Part shown: positions 8,019 through 17,148 of the stretch, piece after piece | Layout of the letters: every line of letters begins with the position of its first letter | How positions within the stretch are numbered: position 1 is the first letter of the stretch | Assembly: GCA_039192165.1 (NCBI GenBank) | Contig: JBCCXD010000010.1 | Coordinates: 48,609 to 112,608 of the forward strand | Direction: 5' to 3' | Length of the DNA stretch: 64,000 nucleotides | Source: Dinoroseobacter sp039192165 | GTDB taxonomy: Bacteria; Pseudomonadota; Alphaproteobacteria; Rhodobacterales; Rhodobacteraceae | Position numbers and translations under genes: made by a program | Notes under the pieces: generated by a model | The model's input: the letters and a program-made list of their open reading frames with translations, nothing else | Databases searched by the model: none | What the model was told of the DNA's origin: nothing

Positions 8019-9113
8019 ATGATCCGAACCCGAGATCCTCTGCTGCGAGCGGCGATGAAGGACTGGAGGCGTATGGCGCCTTACGCCGGACTCGACCCCT
8101 CGGCCTTCGCACCGGACCCGTTGGCGCGCCGCTACACGCCAGCGGCTGCAAGGATCGTGCTTCGGATGCGCGGTATCCGACGGGCCGATGTTGTTTTCAA
8201 GCGCGTGTTTCGTCCAGCTGGTGACACATCCTGGGCCGCGGGACTTGAGGCGCATCGCAGCTTTTTTCTGCAGCTCCCGGCAGCAACGCGACCTGCAGCG
8301 GTGCTGTTTGCCGACCCGTCGAAACAGGCTGCAATCTATGACTGGGTGCCCGGTCGGTCGCTTCATGATCATCTGCTGCTCAAGTTGGATCGCCCCAAGA
8401 GCCGTGACGAGGTGTTGTTCCGGGCAGGGAAATCGATCGCGGAGTTTCATATGGCGACCGAGGCTGGCGCGGTTGCGTTTTCTGCCTGTCAGGTTCAGAT
8501 GCGGATCGCACGCCTGCGCACCTTGGCCCAGTCCGACCCGGTCGCGATTCTGGATGCAGACTTGTTTCTGGCCCTTTCACAGGGGCTGGCGCCATTGGCA
8601 CGCGCGGCGCATGGCAACATGGTTCTTCTTGCTGCCCGCCACGGAGACCTATCGGCGCGCAACCTGATTCTGGGGCCGCACTGCGCCGCACCGATAGACT
8701 TTCGGCTTTCGCGACGCGGGCCTGTTTTGCATGATCTCGCAGCGCTTGTGGCAGATATTTTGATCATACTCACCGGGCCCTATGGCGGGCGCGTCGCTTC
8801 CGCCACATGCGTCGCAAATTTCTTGGCTCCGTTTGAGGCCGGCTATGGAATGCAACTGCGCGGCAAGCCAGACTTTGACTATCTTTTGCGCACAGCATTG
8901 CTGTTCCGATGGGCGGGATTTGGGCGCGTTGGGCAGACGCGCAGCGCCTTTGTCGAAGCGCGTCTGGTCACAATTCAGAGTTTGCTGATTGGTCTGACGG
9001 GACCGCCGGCGCGCCCGGCCGACCAGCTCATTGCTGAGCTTGCGCGGCCAGAGCCGCAATTGCGCAGGAGGCAAGCCGAGCTTCTTTGCTGTCCGCACGG
9101 CTTGTCAGAATAA
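8019..9113 (+). CDS. Aminoglycoside-phosphotransferase-like kinase family protein
   Basis: A 364-residue protein of the APH/choline kinase-like fold. The Brenner-type catalytic motif is HGDLSARNLIL (Asp base, Asn metal ligand), followed by the metal-binding position in PIDFRLSRRGPVLHDLAAL. A hinge-like segment YDWVPGRSLHDHLL precedes it. The phosphorylated substrate is unknown; amino sugars, lipids or cofactors are all possible. ATG at 8019 has GGAG upstream, which is why it is preferred over an in-frame start at 7974. It diverges from trmD, and its last 86 bp overlap the 3' end of the convergent MaoC-Pta gene. Confidence 0.75.
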   Translation: MIRTRDPLLRAAMKDWRRMAPYAGLDPSAFAPDPLARRYTPAAARIVLRMRGIRRADVVFKRVFRPAGDTSWAAGLEAHRSFFLQLPAATRPAAVLFADPSKQAAIYDWVPGRSLHDHLLLKLDRPKSRDEVLFRAGKSIAEFHMATEAGAVAFSACQVQMRIARLRTLAQSDPVAILDADLFLALSQGLAPLARAAHGNMVLLAARHGDLSARNLILGPHCAAPIDFRLSRRGPVLHDLAALVADILIILTGPYGGRVASATCVANFLAPFEAGYGMQLRGKPDFDYLLRTALLFRWAGFGRVGQTRSAFVEARLVTIQSLLIGLTGPPARPADQLIAELARPEPQLRRRQAELLCCPHGLSE

Positions 9114-10392
9114 TCGGGCAGCGTGCGCCCATGACGATGCCCCCTGCATCTGCATGGGCGAGAAACGTCAGTTCTTTCGCGAGCATATTGCCTGCCTCAA
9201 GGTTCGGCGCGACCAGAATATTGGCGCGCCCCGCGACGGAAGAGGTGATGCCTTTGGTGCGCGCAGCCTGAAGATCGATAGCATTGTCCATTGCCAGCGG
9301 GCCATCCACCAGACCTCCTGTGATCTGGCCCCGCTCCGCCATTTTCGAAAGGACAGCCGCATCCAGCGTTGAGGGTATAGCGGTTGTGACCGTCTCCACT
9401 GCCGACAGGATGCCCACCTTTGGCTCTTCCACGCCAATCGCCAGCGCCAGATCGATCGCGTTCTGTACGATATCTGCTTTCTGCTTGAGATCGGGCGCAA
9501 TGTTGATGGCGGCATCCGTGATCATCAGCAAGTGAGTCAAGCCCGGAACGTCCATCACATAGACATGGCTCAGGCGTCTGTTCCGACGCAGGCCCCCTTC
9601 GTGTTTAACGATGGGCGCCAACAATTCTTCGGTGTGCAAGTGGCCCTTCATGATCGCACGAGCCTTGCCTTGCCGGACCAGCCCGACTGCATGCTCCGCC
9701 GCGGCTTTATGCGATCTGACGTCGATAATCTCGTAAGGCGATACGTCCACGTTTGCGATTTCCGCGGCTTCTTCGATCTTGAACCGTGCGCCGATCAGGG
9801 TCGGGGCAATCAGAGTGCGTTCTGCCGCCAGAAGGGGGCCTTCCAAAGCGTCCGGTTTCTCAGGTGCGACAACCGCAGTTGGCAGCGGAGCAAGCGGCTC
9901 TGCGCGCGCCAGAAGCCTTTCGAAGTGCACATGGCGATTCACCACCAGCCCCGGAACCTCCGAGGTATCAAGAGGCACAACCGCCAGCGGAGCCTGAACC
10001 ACCGCAGTGCCTTGCACCAGGCACGTGCCGGATTCGCTTTCGACACGCGTACCGAGCGTCACACTGCGATCCTCACCCTTGTCCAGTACGTCGACCTTTA
10101 TTGTCAGCGTCTCACCAGCATGGGCCTGGCCGAGAAATTCCAGCGTCTGCGATTTATACACAGTGCCGGGACCGGGCAACGTGTTGCCCAGCACGGAGGA
10201 AATCAGCGAAGCTATCCACATCCCGGGTGCGATAGCTTCCGTTGCACCGTCTCCGTCTCCGTCCTGCATAGGAACATGAAGTGGATTGAAGTTACCCGAG
10301 GCGTTTGCAAAAACGATAAGGTCTTCTTCACGGCACAATCGCTTTGTTTCGGCGGTCATACCGATGGAGAGGTCATCATAGAGCTTTGTCAT
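9028..10392 (-). CDS. Bifunctional MaoC-like hydratase / phosphate acetyl-(butyryl)transferase
   Basis: A 454-residue fusion. Residues 1-150 form a hot-dog MaoC domain; the hydratase signature reads SGNFNPLH, with Asn where the catalytic Asp of (R)-hydratases stands, so dehydration activity is doubtful. Residues 160-454 form a PTA/PTB domain (LIAPTLIGARFKIEEAA, AIMKGHLHTEELL, YVMDVPGLTHLLMITDAAINIAPDL in two parts, NILVAPNLEAGNMLAKEL). Phosphotransacetylase converts acetyl phosphate to acetyl-CoA, which is the step needed after Xsc. It follows the tandem FAD-GcvT genes on the same strand after 183 bp, so it may close the taurine pathway encoded around it. No acetate kinase gene is adjacent. 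Confidence 0.85.
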   Translation of the reverse strand: MTKLYDDLSIGMTAETKRLCREEDLIVFANASGNFNPLHVPMQDGDGDGATEAIAPGMWIASLISSVLGNTLPGPGTVYKSQTLEFLGQAHAGETLTIKVDVLDKGEDRSVTLGTRVESESGTCLVQGTAVVQAPLAVVPLDTSEVPGLVVNRHVHFERLLARAEPLAPLPTAVVAPEKPDALEGPLLAAERTLIAPTLIGARFKIEEAAEIANVDVSPYEIIDVRSHKAAAEHAVGLVRQGKARAIMKGHLHTEELLAPIVKHEGGLRRNRRLSHVYVMDVPGLTHLLMITDAAINIAPDLKQKADIVQNAIDLALAIGVEEPKVGILSAVETVTTAIPSTLDAAVLSKMAERGQITGGLVDGPLAMDNAIDLQAARTKGITSSVAGRANILVAPNLEAGNMLAKELTFLAHADAGGIVMGARCPIILTSRADSKEARLASCAIAALAAQAQQ

Positions 10393-10575
10393 AAAGCAGC
10401 CTTACCCGATCTGGTCATGGGCCTGCGCGACCTGTGCACAGTGCGGCAGTCGCGCGGGCGCAGGCGGGGCGTGTGATCCTCCCACTCCAGTTTATGAGTG
10501 CAAACGCATGATGTTTCTATGACATTCGGACGCGGCAGCCCAATCTATCGTGATCTACCCGCGCCCGCGCCGGTG

Positions 10576-13020
10576 TCAGGCGCGCATACGGGCATGTTTT
10601 GGGTCATACATCGGCGCATGGCTTGGTTCGGCCTTCACACGGCGTCCTCCGATATCGATCTCGTAGGGGACTTCAAGAAGATCTGCGATCTTCGCACCGT
10701 GTGTCGGGACGTAGCCCATTGCGATTCCGCCTTCGAGCGCATGACCGTAGTTGCCGGATGTCACGATCGAGACAATCTGCCCATCTTGCACCACGGCCTC
10801 GTTGTGAAACACCATCGCGTCTGGTTCCGTCAGGCGAAATTGCAGCATCCGTCGCGTTAACCCGGCGTCTTTGCGCCTCATAACCGCATCACGTCCGATA
10901 AAATCGCCCTTGTCAGTTTTGACGGCGAAGCCAAGGCCCGCCTCCAGCACATGGTCCTCATCGGTAATATCATGGCCAAAATGGCGAAAGCCCTTTTCAA
11001 TCCTGCAACTGTCCAGAGCGTGAAGGCCGCATAGCTTCAGATCCAGATTCTCGCCGGCTGCAAGCAGAGTTTCGAACACATGCGGCGCCTGATCGGCGGT
11101 GACGTAGACTTCCCAGCCAAGCTCGCCCACATAACTGACCCTGTGGGCGCGCCCCAGGCCCATACCGATCTCGATCTCTCGCGCAGTTCCGAAGGGATGT
11201 ACCGCGTTTGAGAAGTCGTTCGGGCTCACCATCTGCATGAGGTTCCGGGCGTTCGGGCCCATGATGCAGAACACGGCTTCTTGGACTGTCACATCAGTTA
11301 CAACAACAAAGGCGTCGTCCACATGGCGCTTGAGCCAAGACAGGTCCCTGGTCACCGTGGCGGCAGGCACCACCAACAAATAGGCGGTCTCTGACAGGCG
11401 GGTTACCGTCAGATCGCTTTCGATACCGCCCCGCTCGTTGAGCATCTGAGTGTAGATCAGACGACCCGCTGCCACATCGACGTCGTTGCCGCATACGCGC
11501 TGCAGAAACGCGCAAGCATCCCGGCCTTCCACGCGGATCTTGCCAAAGGAGGACATATCAAAGAGGCCGACATTCTCACGCACCGCCATGTGTTCTGTAC
11601 GCTGGTTCTCAAACCAGTTCTGACGGGTCCAGTCGTAGCGATAGGCATGGTCCTGATCCGGCCGCGCAAACCAATTCGGCCGTTCCCATCCGGACAGTTC
11701 GCCGAACACAGCGCCGTTTGCCTTGAGATGCTCATGGATCGGACTCCGGCGGATACCGCGGGCGGTTTCGGGTTGGCGGTAGGGATAGTGGTCGGCAAAA
11801 AGCAAACCGAGAGTTTCGCTGACCCTTTCGCGGAGATACGTGCGGTTGCGCTGAAATGGTTGCGCACGCCGGATATCAACATCCCAGAGGTCAAAAGGCG
11901 GCTCTCCGGCGTCGAGCCATTGCGCAAGGGCCATGCCTGCTCCACCGGACGAAACGATACCAATGGAATTGTAGCCGGCCGCGACCCAGTAGCCCCGAAG
12001 TTCTGGTGCCTCGCCAAGATAGTACCTGTCGTCTGGCGTGAAGCTTTCCGGGCCGTTGAAGAAGGTATGGATGCCCGCCGTTTCAAACATCGGCATTCGA
12101 TGCATCGCTTTTTCGAGGATTGGTTCGAAATGCTCAAAGTCCTCAGGCAGGCTGTCGAACTCGAAGTCTTCTGGAATGCCGGACATGCCCCAGGGCTTTG
12201 CGCGGGGCTCAAACGCGCCGAGCAGCATCTTGCCCGCATCTTCTTTGTAGTAGGCACATTCGTCCGGAACGCGCAGCACTGGCAGCGCGCCCAAGCCAGC
12301 GACGGGCTCGGTCAAAAGATAGAAGTGTTCGCATGCGTGAAGAGGCAGTGTCACGCCTGACATGGCTGCCAGATCACGGCCCCACATTCCGCCGCAGTTG
12401 ATGACGATATCCGTCGCGATATGCCCGGACTCGCCTTCGGACGACCAGTTCACGCCGGTAACCCGGGTGCCATTGTCCTGAACCGACGTCACTTTGACGC
12501 CCTCGCAGATAGACGCCCCGTTCATGCGGGCCCCTTTGGCCAGCGCCATGGCAATATTGGCCGGGTCGCATTGGCCGTCTTTGGATAGATAAACGCCCCC
12601 AAGTGCATCATCGGTCGTCAGATGCGGATAGAGTGTGCGGACCTCTTCCGGGCCGATAACCTCGGCTTCGACGCCGAAGGTGCGTGCCAGCGTTGCCTGT
12701 CGTCGGACTTCTTCCCAGCGATCCTCGGTCAGGGCGAGCGTAATCGACCCGTTCTGGCGCATACCAGTCGCAACGCCCGTCTCAGCTTCGAGGTTGGTGT
12801 AAAGCTCTGCCGAGTACTTTGCGAGACGCGTCAGGTTCTGCGAGGCGCGAAGTTGTCCGATTAGTCCTGCGGCGTGCCACGTGGTGCCGCAGGTGAGCTG
12901 CTTGCGCTCCAGCAGCACGACATCCGTCCAACCGAGCTTGGCCAAGTGGTAGGCAATCGAGCACCCAGAGACGCCGCCACCTATGATAACAGCGCGGGCC
13001 TGCGACGGCGGCCGCTTCAT
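10576..13020 (-). CDS. FAD-dependent oxidoreductase with GcvT domain (dimethylglycine/sarcosine dehydrogenase family), copy 2
   Basis: An 814-residue two-module enzyme. The N-terminal half is a DAO-type flavoprotein (VIIGGGVSGCSIAYHLAKLG; flavinylation-region His in CGTTWHAAGLIGQL). From about residue 430 a GcvT-like folate-binding half follows (LFDMSSFGKIRVEGRDA, YVGELGWEVYV, KGFRHFGHDI). Family members oxidise N-methyl groups and pass the C1 unit to tetrahydrofolate. It starts with a 4-bp ATGA overlap on the preceding paralogue, so the pair is translationally coupled. The substrate is open: dimethylglycine or sarcosine by family, N-methyltaurines by context. Confidence 0.88.
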   Translation of the reverse strand: MKRPPSQARAVIIGGGVSGCSIAYHLAKLGWTDVVLLERKQLTCGTTWHAAGLIGQLRASQNLTRLAKYSAELYTNLEAETGVATGMRQNGSITLALTEDRWEEVRRQATLARTFGVEAEVIGPEEVRTLYPHLTTDDALGGVYLSKDGQCDPANIAMALAKGARMNGASICEGVKVTSVQDNGTRVTGVNWSSEGESGHIATDIVINCGGMWGRDLAAMSGVTLPLHACEHFYLLTEPVAGLGALPVLRVPDECAYYKEDAGKMLLGAFEPRAKPWGMSGIPEDFEFDSLPEDFEHFEPILEKAMHRMPMFETAGIHTFFNGPESFTPDDRYYLGEAPELRGYWVAAGYNSIGIVSSGGAGMALAQWLDAGEPPFDLWDVDIRRAQPFQRNRTYLRERVSETLGLLFADHYPYRQPETARGIRRSPIHEHLKANGAVFGELSGWERPNWFARPDQDHAYRYDWTRQNWFENQRTEHMAVRENVGLFDMSSFGKIRVEGRDACAFLQRVCGNDVDVAAGRLIYTQMLNERGGIESDLTVTRLSETAYLLVVPAATVTRDLSWLKRHVDDAFVVVTDVTVQEAVFCIMGPNARNLMQMVSPNDFSNAVHPFGTAREIEIGMGLGRAHRVSYVGELGWEVYVTADQAPHVFETLLAAGENLDLKLCGLHALDSCRIEKGFRHFGHDITDEDHVLEAGLGFAVKTDKGDFIGRDAVMRRKDAGLTRRMLQFRLTEPDAMVFHNEAVVQDGQIVSIVTSGNYGHALEGGIAMGYVPTHGAKIADLLEVPYEIDIGGRRVKAEPSHAPMYDPKHARMRA

Positions 13021-15464
13021 GCCCGAAGCCTTTCGTTCTTGGGATCCCAGAACGGCATTTCATGCACCGTTGCACGGCAAAGATCGCCAAAAATGTCGAC
13101 CTCCACCTCGGTCCCTGGCTCTGTCAGGTCTGTGCGGACCATTGCAATGGCGAGCGAGGCACCCACACGGTGGCCCCAGGCGCCGCTGGTTGCTTCGCCC
13201 ACAAGCTCTCCATTCTTCCAGATCGGCGCCATGTAGGGTGTATCGAGCTCCGCTGTCTCGACCACCAGCCCGACGGCCTGTTTGGCTACGCCGCTTTCCT
13301 TCTCAGCAATCAAAGCGCTCCGGCCGGGGAAATCTGTGTTCTTCTCGAAGTCGAGGAACCGGTCCAGCCCTGCCTCCAGCACAGTGTAGTCGCTCGACAA
13401 ATCCTGCTTCCAGCCCCTGTAGCCTTTTTCCAACCGCAGGCTGTCGAGCGCGTACATGCCAAAGGGGCGCGCACCTGCGGCGATCACGGCATCCCATATT
13501 TCCGGGGCGCCCTCAGGCGTGCAGTGCACTTCCCAGCCAAGTTCTCCGGCAAAGCTGACCCGCAGGAGCGCGCAGGGCTGGCCAGCAACCGTTCCTTCGA
13601 AACTTGCGCTGAGCCAGCCTCTGGTAAGATCGTGACCTTCGGTTATGGCCCCGAGAATTTCGCGCGCGCGCGGCCCGGTGACGAGCAGACATTCTTTCTG
13701 GTCGGTCTGGTCGGAAATCGTGATGCCTTCGGGAACATTGCCGGCCAGCACTTCAAAATCATGCCACTGGGCCAAGGCAGCGGTAATCAGGTCGACGTGG
13801 TCATCGGTGTGAACCACGACAGTCATCTCCGTCACGATCCTGCCCCGGTTATCTGCAAAGTAGGCCAGACCGACGCGGCCTTCTTTGGGCAGGCGTGAGA
13901 CGGTGAGGCTGTCGACGAAGGCCCGGGCGCCCAAGCCCGTGACCCTGTAGCGGGAAAACCCTGAGATCGGCAGCACGCCGCAGCCATCCCGTACAGTCTC
14001 TACCTCTTCGGCGATGCGTTCATACCAAGGGCCCTCGCGGTTCCATGTCAGTGTCGCCTTTTCGGACACGTCGTCGCCGGGCTTGGCAAACCAATTGGCC
14101 CGTTCCCAGCCGTTGTAGGCGCCAAAAACCGCGCCTGCGTCGACCAGCCGCGAATGAAGGCTCGAGAGCTTCTTGTTCCGTGCGGCCGGCCACTCGTGGT
14201 GCGGGAAGTGCATCGCGTATTCGTGGCCGTAGACTTCCATGCCCTTGGCGTTGCAATAGGCCTGATCTGCATGTTCGGTGAAGCGCCGCGGATCGACGGA
14301 CCAAACGTCCCATTCGGTTTCGCCCTCGGAGATCCATTCCGCAAGAACTTTTCCCGCTCCGCCCGCTTGTGCGATCCCGAAGGTAAAAACGCAGGCCTCG
14401 AAAGCATTTGGGACGCCCGGCATCGGCCCGATCAGGGGATTGCCGTCCGGTGAATAGGGGATCGGCCCATTGATAACCTTTGACAGGCCTGCCTCGGCAA
14501 GAAGCGGAACCCGCCCCATCGCGTCTTCGATGTACCATTCCAGCCGTTCGAGGTCGTCTGGGTACAGCTGGAAACTGAAGTCGTCCGGCATCGGGTCGTC
14601 CGGATTGAGCCAGTGGCCCTTGCAGTTCAACTCATAGGGGCCAAGATTAAACCCGTTGATCTCCTGTCGGAGGTAGTAAGAGCTGTCGACATCGCGCAGG
14701 ATAGGCAGCTTGCCCCCTGTCGCCTCCGTACGGGCTTTTACCTCCGGTACATCCTCAAAAAGCATATACTGATGACTCATGACCATCATCGGGACCGTCC
14801 GACCACCGAAAGGACGGAACATTTCCCCCACGCGCTGGGCATAGTAGCCGGCCGCATTCACCACATACTCCGCACGCACTTCGCCCTTGAGGGTCTTGAC
14901 GATCCATTCTCCGTTTTGTCGGTCCATGCCGGTGACCGGACAGAAGCGAATGATCCGGGCCCCAAGGTCCCGCGCACCCTTCGCCAAAGCCTGTGTGAGC
15001 TGAGCGGGGTCAATGTCACCGTCATACTGGTCGTAGAGCACACCTGTCAGATCATGCTGCTCGGCAAACGGATAAATCTGAGGCAGCTCCTCAGGTGTAA
15101 GGATCTGAAGGTCCATGCCCTGTGCCTGCCCCATTCCCCGCGCGCGCTGAAATTCCTGGAGACGTTCCTTGGAATGGGCGAGCCTTACAGAACCTGACAC
15201 GTGATAGTTCAGCGGATAGTCAACCGCTTCGGCGAGCCCGCGATACAGGTCCGTCGAATAACGCTGCATGTTCATGATCGTCCAGGACGGCGAGAATGTC
15301 GGGACATTTCCGGCCGCGTGCCACGTTGACCCTGCTGTCAGTTCGTTCTTTTCGAGCAGCAGGCAGTCCGTCCAGCCTGCTTTCGCAAGATGATAGAGGC
15401 ATGACGCGCCCACTGCACCGCCGCCGATAATGACGACGCGGGCCGAAACTGGGAATTCGCTCAA
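13017..15464 (-). CDS. FAD-dependent oxidoreductase with GcvT domain (dimethylglycine/sarcosine dehydrogenase family), copy 1
   Basis: An 815-residue paralogue of the next gene with the same architecture: an FAD Rossmann motif VIIGGGAVGASCLYHLAKAG, SGSTWHAAGNVP-like His segment (TAGSTWHAAGN), then a GcvT half (VLPISGFSRYRVTGLGARA, FAGELGWEVHC, KGYRGWKQDLSSDYT). TTG at 15464 is chosen because AAGGAG stands 7 nt before it and no ATG lies nearby. It is 60 bp downstream of tpa on the same strand, so tpa and both flavoproteins probably share a transcript. Two diverged paralogues suggest successive demethylations or two substrates. Confidence 0.88.
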   Translation of the reverse strand: MSEFPVSARVVIIGGGAVGASCLYHLAKAGWTDCLLLEKNELTAGSTWHAAGNVPTFSPSWTIMNMQRYSTDLYRGLAEAVDYPLNYHVSGSVRLAHSKERLQEFQRARGMGQAQGMDLQILTPEELPQIYPFAEQHDLTGVLYDQYDGDIDPAQLTQALAKGARDLGARIIRFCPVTGMDRQNGEWIVKTLKGEVRAEYVVNAAGYYAQRVGEMFRPFGGRTVPMMVMSHQYMLFEDVPEVKARTEATGGKLPILRDVDSSYYLRQEINGFNLGPYELNCKGHWLNPDDPMPDDFSFQLYPDDLERLEWYIEDAMGRVPLLAEAGLSKVINGPIPYSPDGNPLIGPMPGVPNAFEACVFTFGIAQAGGAGKVLAEWISEGETEWDVWSVDPRRFTEHADQAYCNAKGMEVYGHEYAMHFPHHEWPAARNKKLSSLHSRLVDAGAVFGAYNGWERANWFAKPGDDVSEKATLTWNREGPWYERIAEEVETVRDGCGVLPISGFSRYRVTGLGARAFVDSLTVSRLPKEGRVGLAYFADNRGRIVTEMTVVVHTDDHVDLITAALAQWHDFEVLAGNVPEGITISDQTDQKECLLVTGPRAREILGAITEGHDLTRGWLSASFEGTVAGQPCALLRVSFAGELGWEVHCTPEGAPEIWDAVIAAGARPFGMYALDSLRLEKGYRGWKQDLSSDYTVLEAGLDRFLDFEKNTDFPGRSALIAEKESGVAKQAVGLVVETAELDTPYMAPIWKNGELVGEATSGAWGHRVGASLAIAMVRTDLTEPGTEVEVDIFGDLCRATVHEMPFWDPKNERLRA

Positions 15465-15524
15465 GAGCTGGCTCCTTCTGCCTTGGGTCCCGTTTTTGCT
15501 CAGCGGGAGATCATGATTTGAATG

Positions 15525-16907
15525 TCAGGCGCCAAAGACGCGGGTCAGCGCGTCGTCAACCGCATGGGTAATTTCATCGATATCGCCGGCGGTAGAGATC
15601 AACGCAGGGCTGAAGCACAAGGTGTTGTTGAACCCCGGCACGGAGCGGTTTGTGGCGCCAATGATTACACCTTGCGCCATGCAATCTGCCACGACAGCCT
15701 GCACCATTTTTTCGGCAGCCGGCTCGCGCGAAGTGCGGTCAGCTACCAGCTCCGCTCCGCAGAACAACCCCTTGCCGCGCACATTGCCTATAACGGCATG
15801 CTTTTCTTGTAAGGCATAAAGGTTGTTCATCAGACGCGCGCCCATGGCGGTCGTATTTTCAAGCAGGCCCTCTTCCTCGATGATCCGCATATTCTCAATG
15901 GCCGCAGCGGGCCCAGCAGTGCAGCCGCCGAAGGTCGAGATGTCGCGGAAGTAATCGAGCGGATCCGACGGATCCTCCTTGAACATCTCAAATACTTCTT
16001 CCGTGGTCACCATGCACGCGATCGCCGCGTAGCCGGAGGCGACACCTTTGGCCATGGTCACGAAGTCGGGCTGGATGCCGTATTGCTGGTATCCGAACCA
16101 GCTGCCGGTCCGCCCAACGCCGCAGACCACTTCATCGATATGCAGAAGGATGTCGTATTTCTTACAGATCTCTTGCACGCGCTCCCAATATCCCTCAGGT
16201 GGCGTAATAACGCCGCCCCCCGCGGTCACGGGTTCAAGGCAAAGCGCGCCGACCGTATCGGGCCCCTCGCGCAGGATTACTTCCTCGATCTGGTCCGCGG
16301 CCCAAATGCCGTAGTTCTCGACATCAACCTGGGCGCGGTATTCAAGGCAATGCGGCACCTCAATGAAACCCGGCGCAAATGGTCCGTACTGTACATTGCG
16401 TTCCTGCTGCCCGCCCGCGGACATAGCGGCGATGCTGGAGCCGTGATAGTCGCGCTCGCGGTACAGGATCTTGTATTTCTTGCCGCCGTACTTTTTGTGC
16501 GCGATCTGCCGGACCATCTTGAACGCTTTTTCATTCGCATCCGTTCCGGAGTTTACGAAGTAAACGCGGCTCATACCTGGCATTTTGTCGATAAGCATGC
16601 GGGCAAATTTCGAGCCAGGGATCGATCCGGCAGACTGGGCGAAGTAGTTCATCTTGACCAGTTGGTCGCGGACAGCATTTGCAATTCGCTCACGACCGTA
16701 GCCGACATTGACGGTCCAGACACCGCCGGATACCGCATCGAGATGCTCCTTGCCGGTTTGGTCCCAAACCCGCATTCCTTTACCTTCGACAATAATCCGC
16801 GGATCGTTTGTCTCGAGCGATTTGTGCTGCATAAGATGGTGCCAGAGATGCGCACGATCGGCTTCAATGACTTGGCTCAGGTCGTTCGGAGATAGCTGTG
16901 TATTCAT
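15525..16907 (-). CDS. tpa: Taurine-pyruvate aminotransferase
   Basis: A 460-residue class III PLP aminotransferase that converts taurine and pyruvate to sulfoacetaldehyde and alanine. It has VNSGTDANEKAFKM, RERDYHGSS, LHIDEVVCGVGRTGSWFGYQ in two parts, and the PLP lysine in TMAKGVASGYA. The N-terminal region (RAHLWHHLMQHKSL) and overall sequence agree with the Tpa subgroup as I remember it. Context is strong: divergent tauR, then xsc. ATG at 16907 is preceded by GGAG. Putative TauR boxes lie 78-110 bp upstream. Confidence 0.92.
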   Translation of the reverse strand: MNTQLSPNDLSQVIEADRAHLWHHLMQHKSLETNDPRIIVEGKGMRVWDQTGKEHLDAVSGGVWTVNVGYGRERIANAVRDQLVKMNYFAQSAGSIPGSKFARMLIDKMPGMSRVYFVNSGTDANEKAFKMVRQIAHKKYGGKKYKILYRERDYHGSSIAAMSAGGQQERNVQYGPFAPGFIEVPHCLEYRAQVDVENYGIWAADQIEEVILREGPDTVGALCLEPVTAGGGVITPPEGYWERVQEICKKYDILLHIDEVVCGVGRTGSWFGYQQYGIQPDFVTMAKGVASGYAAIACMVTTEEVFEMFKEDPSDPLDYFRDISTFGGCTAGPAAAIENMRIIEEEGLLENTTAMGARLMNNLYALQEKHAVIGNVRGKGLFCGAELVADRTSREPAAEKMVQAVVADCMAQGVIIGATNRSVPGFNNTLCFSPALISTAGDIDEITHAVDDALTRVFGA

Positions 16908-16984
16908 CGGGTGGCTCCATCCTGTGTCGACGTCCGCGAAACAGCGTCGGACACGCTAGCAATGACTCAGGCGCAAAGTCTGAA

Positions 16985-17017
16985 GTAGGGCCAGTCTTTC
17001 GTCCAGAGTAAGACCAG
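16985..17017 (-). promoter_or_regulatory. Three tandem TauR-like boxes upstream of tpa
   Basis: On the minus strand three head-to-tail boxes occur with 11-12 bp spacing: CTGGTCTTAC (17017-17008), CTGGACGAAA (17006-16997) and CTGGCCCTAC (16994-16985). Each matches 8 of 10 positions of CTGGACYTAA, the direct-repeat sequence I recall for TauR of Rhodobacter capsulatus. They point toward tpa and lie 78-110 bp before its start, the place expected for an activator. Assignment is by pattern only. Confidence 0.55.
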
Positions 17018-17103
17018 TTATGAGGGCGATTCCTGTGCATTAACTGAAGTAGCCGACGACAAAAGATCCCAATTCGGTTCTGTCTTCTGGCTGGATGGGA
17101 AAT

Positions 17104-17113
17104 CTGGACTTAT
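17104..17113 (+). promoter_or_regulatory. Single TauR-like box before tauR
   Basis: CTGGACTTAT matches the recalled TauR box CTGGACYTAA at 9 of 10 positions and points toward tauR, 36 bp before its start codon. Its position would suit autoregulation by TauR. Confidence 0.5.
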
Positions 17114-17148
17114 ATTCAGAGTGAAGTCGAATTCTGATAGGTCCAAAC

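Noticed and set aside
9532..10476. Plus-strand frame of 314 codons
   Set aside because: Antisense to the MaoC-Pta gene, with no family motif or ribosome-binding site.
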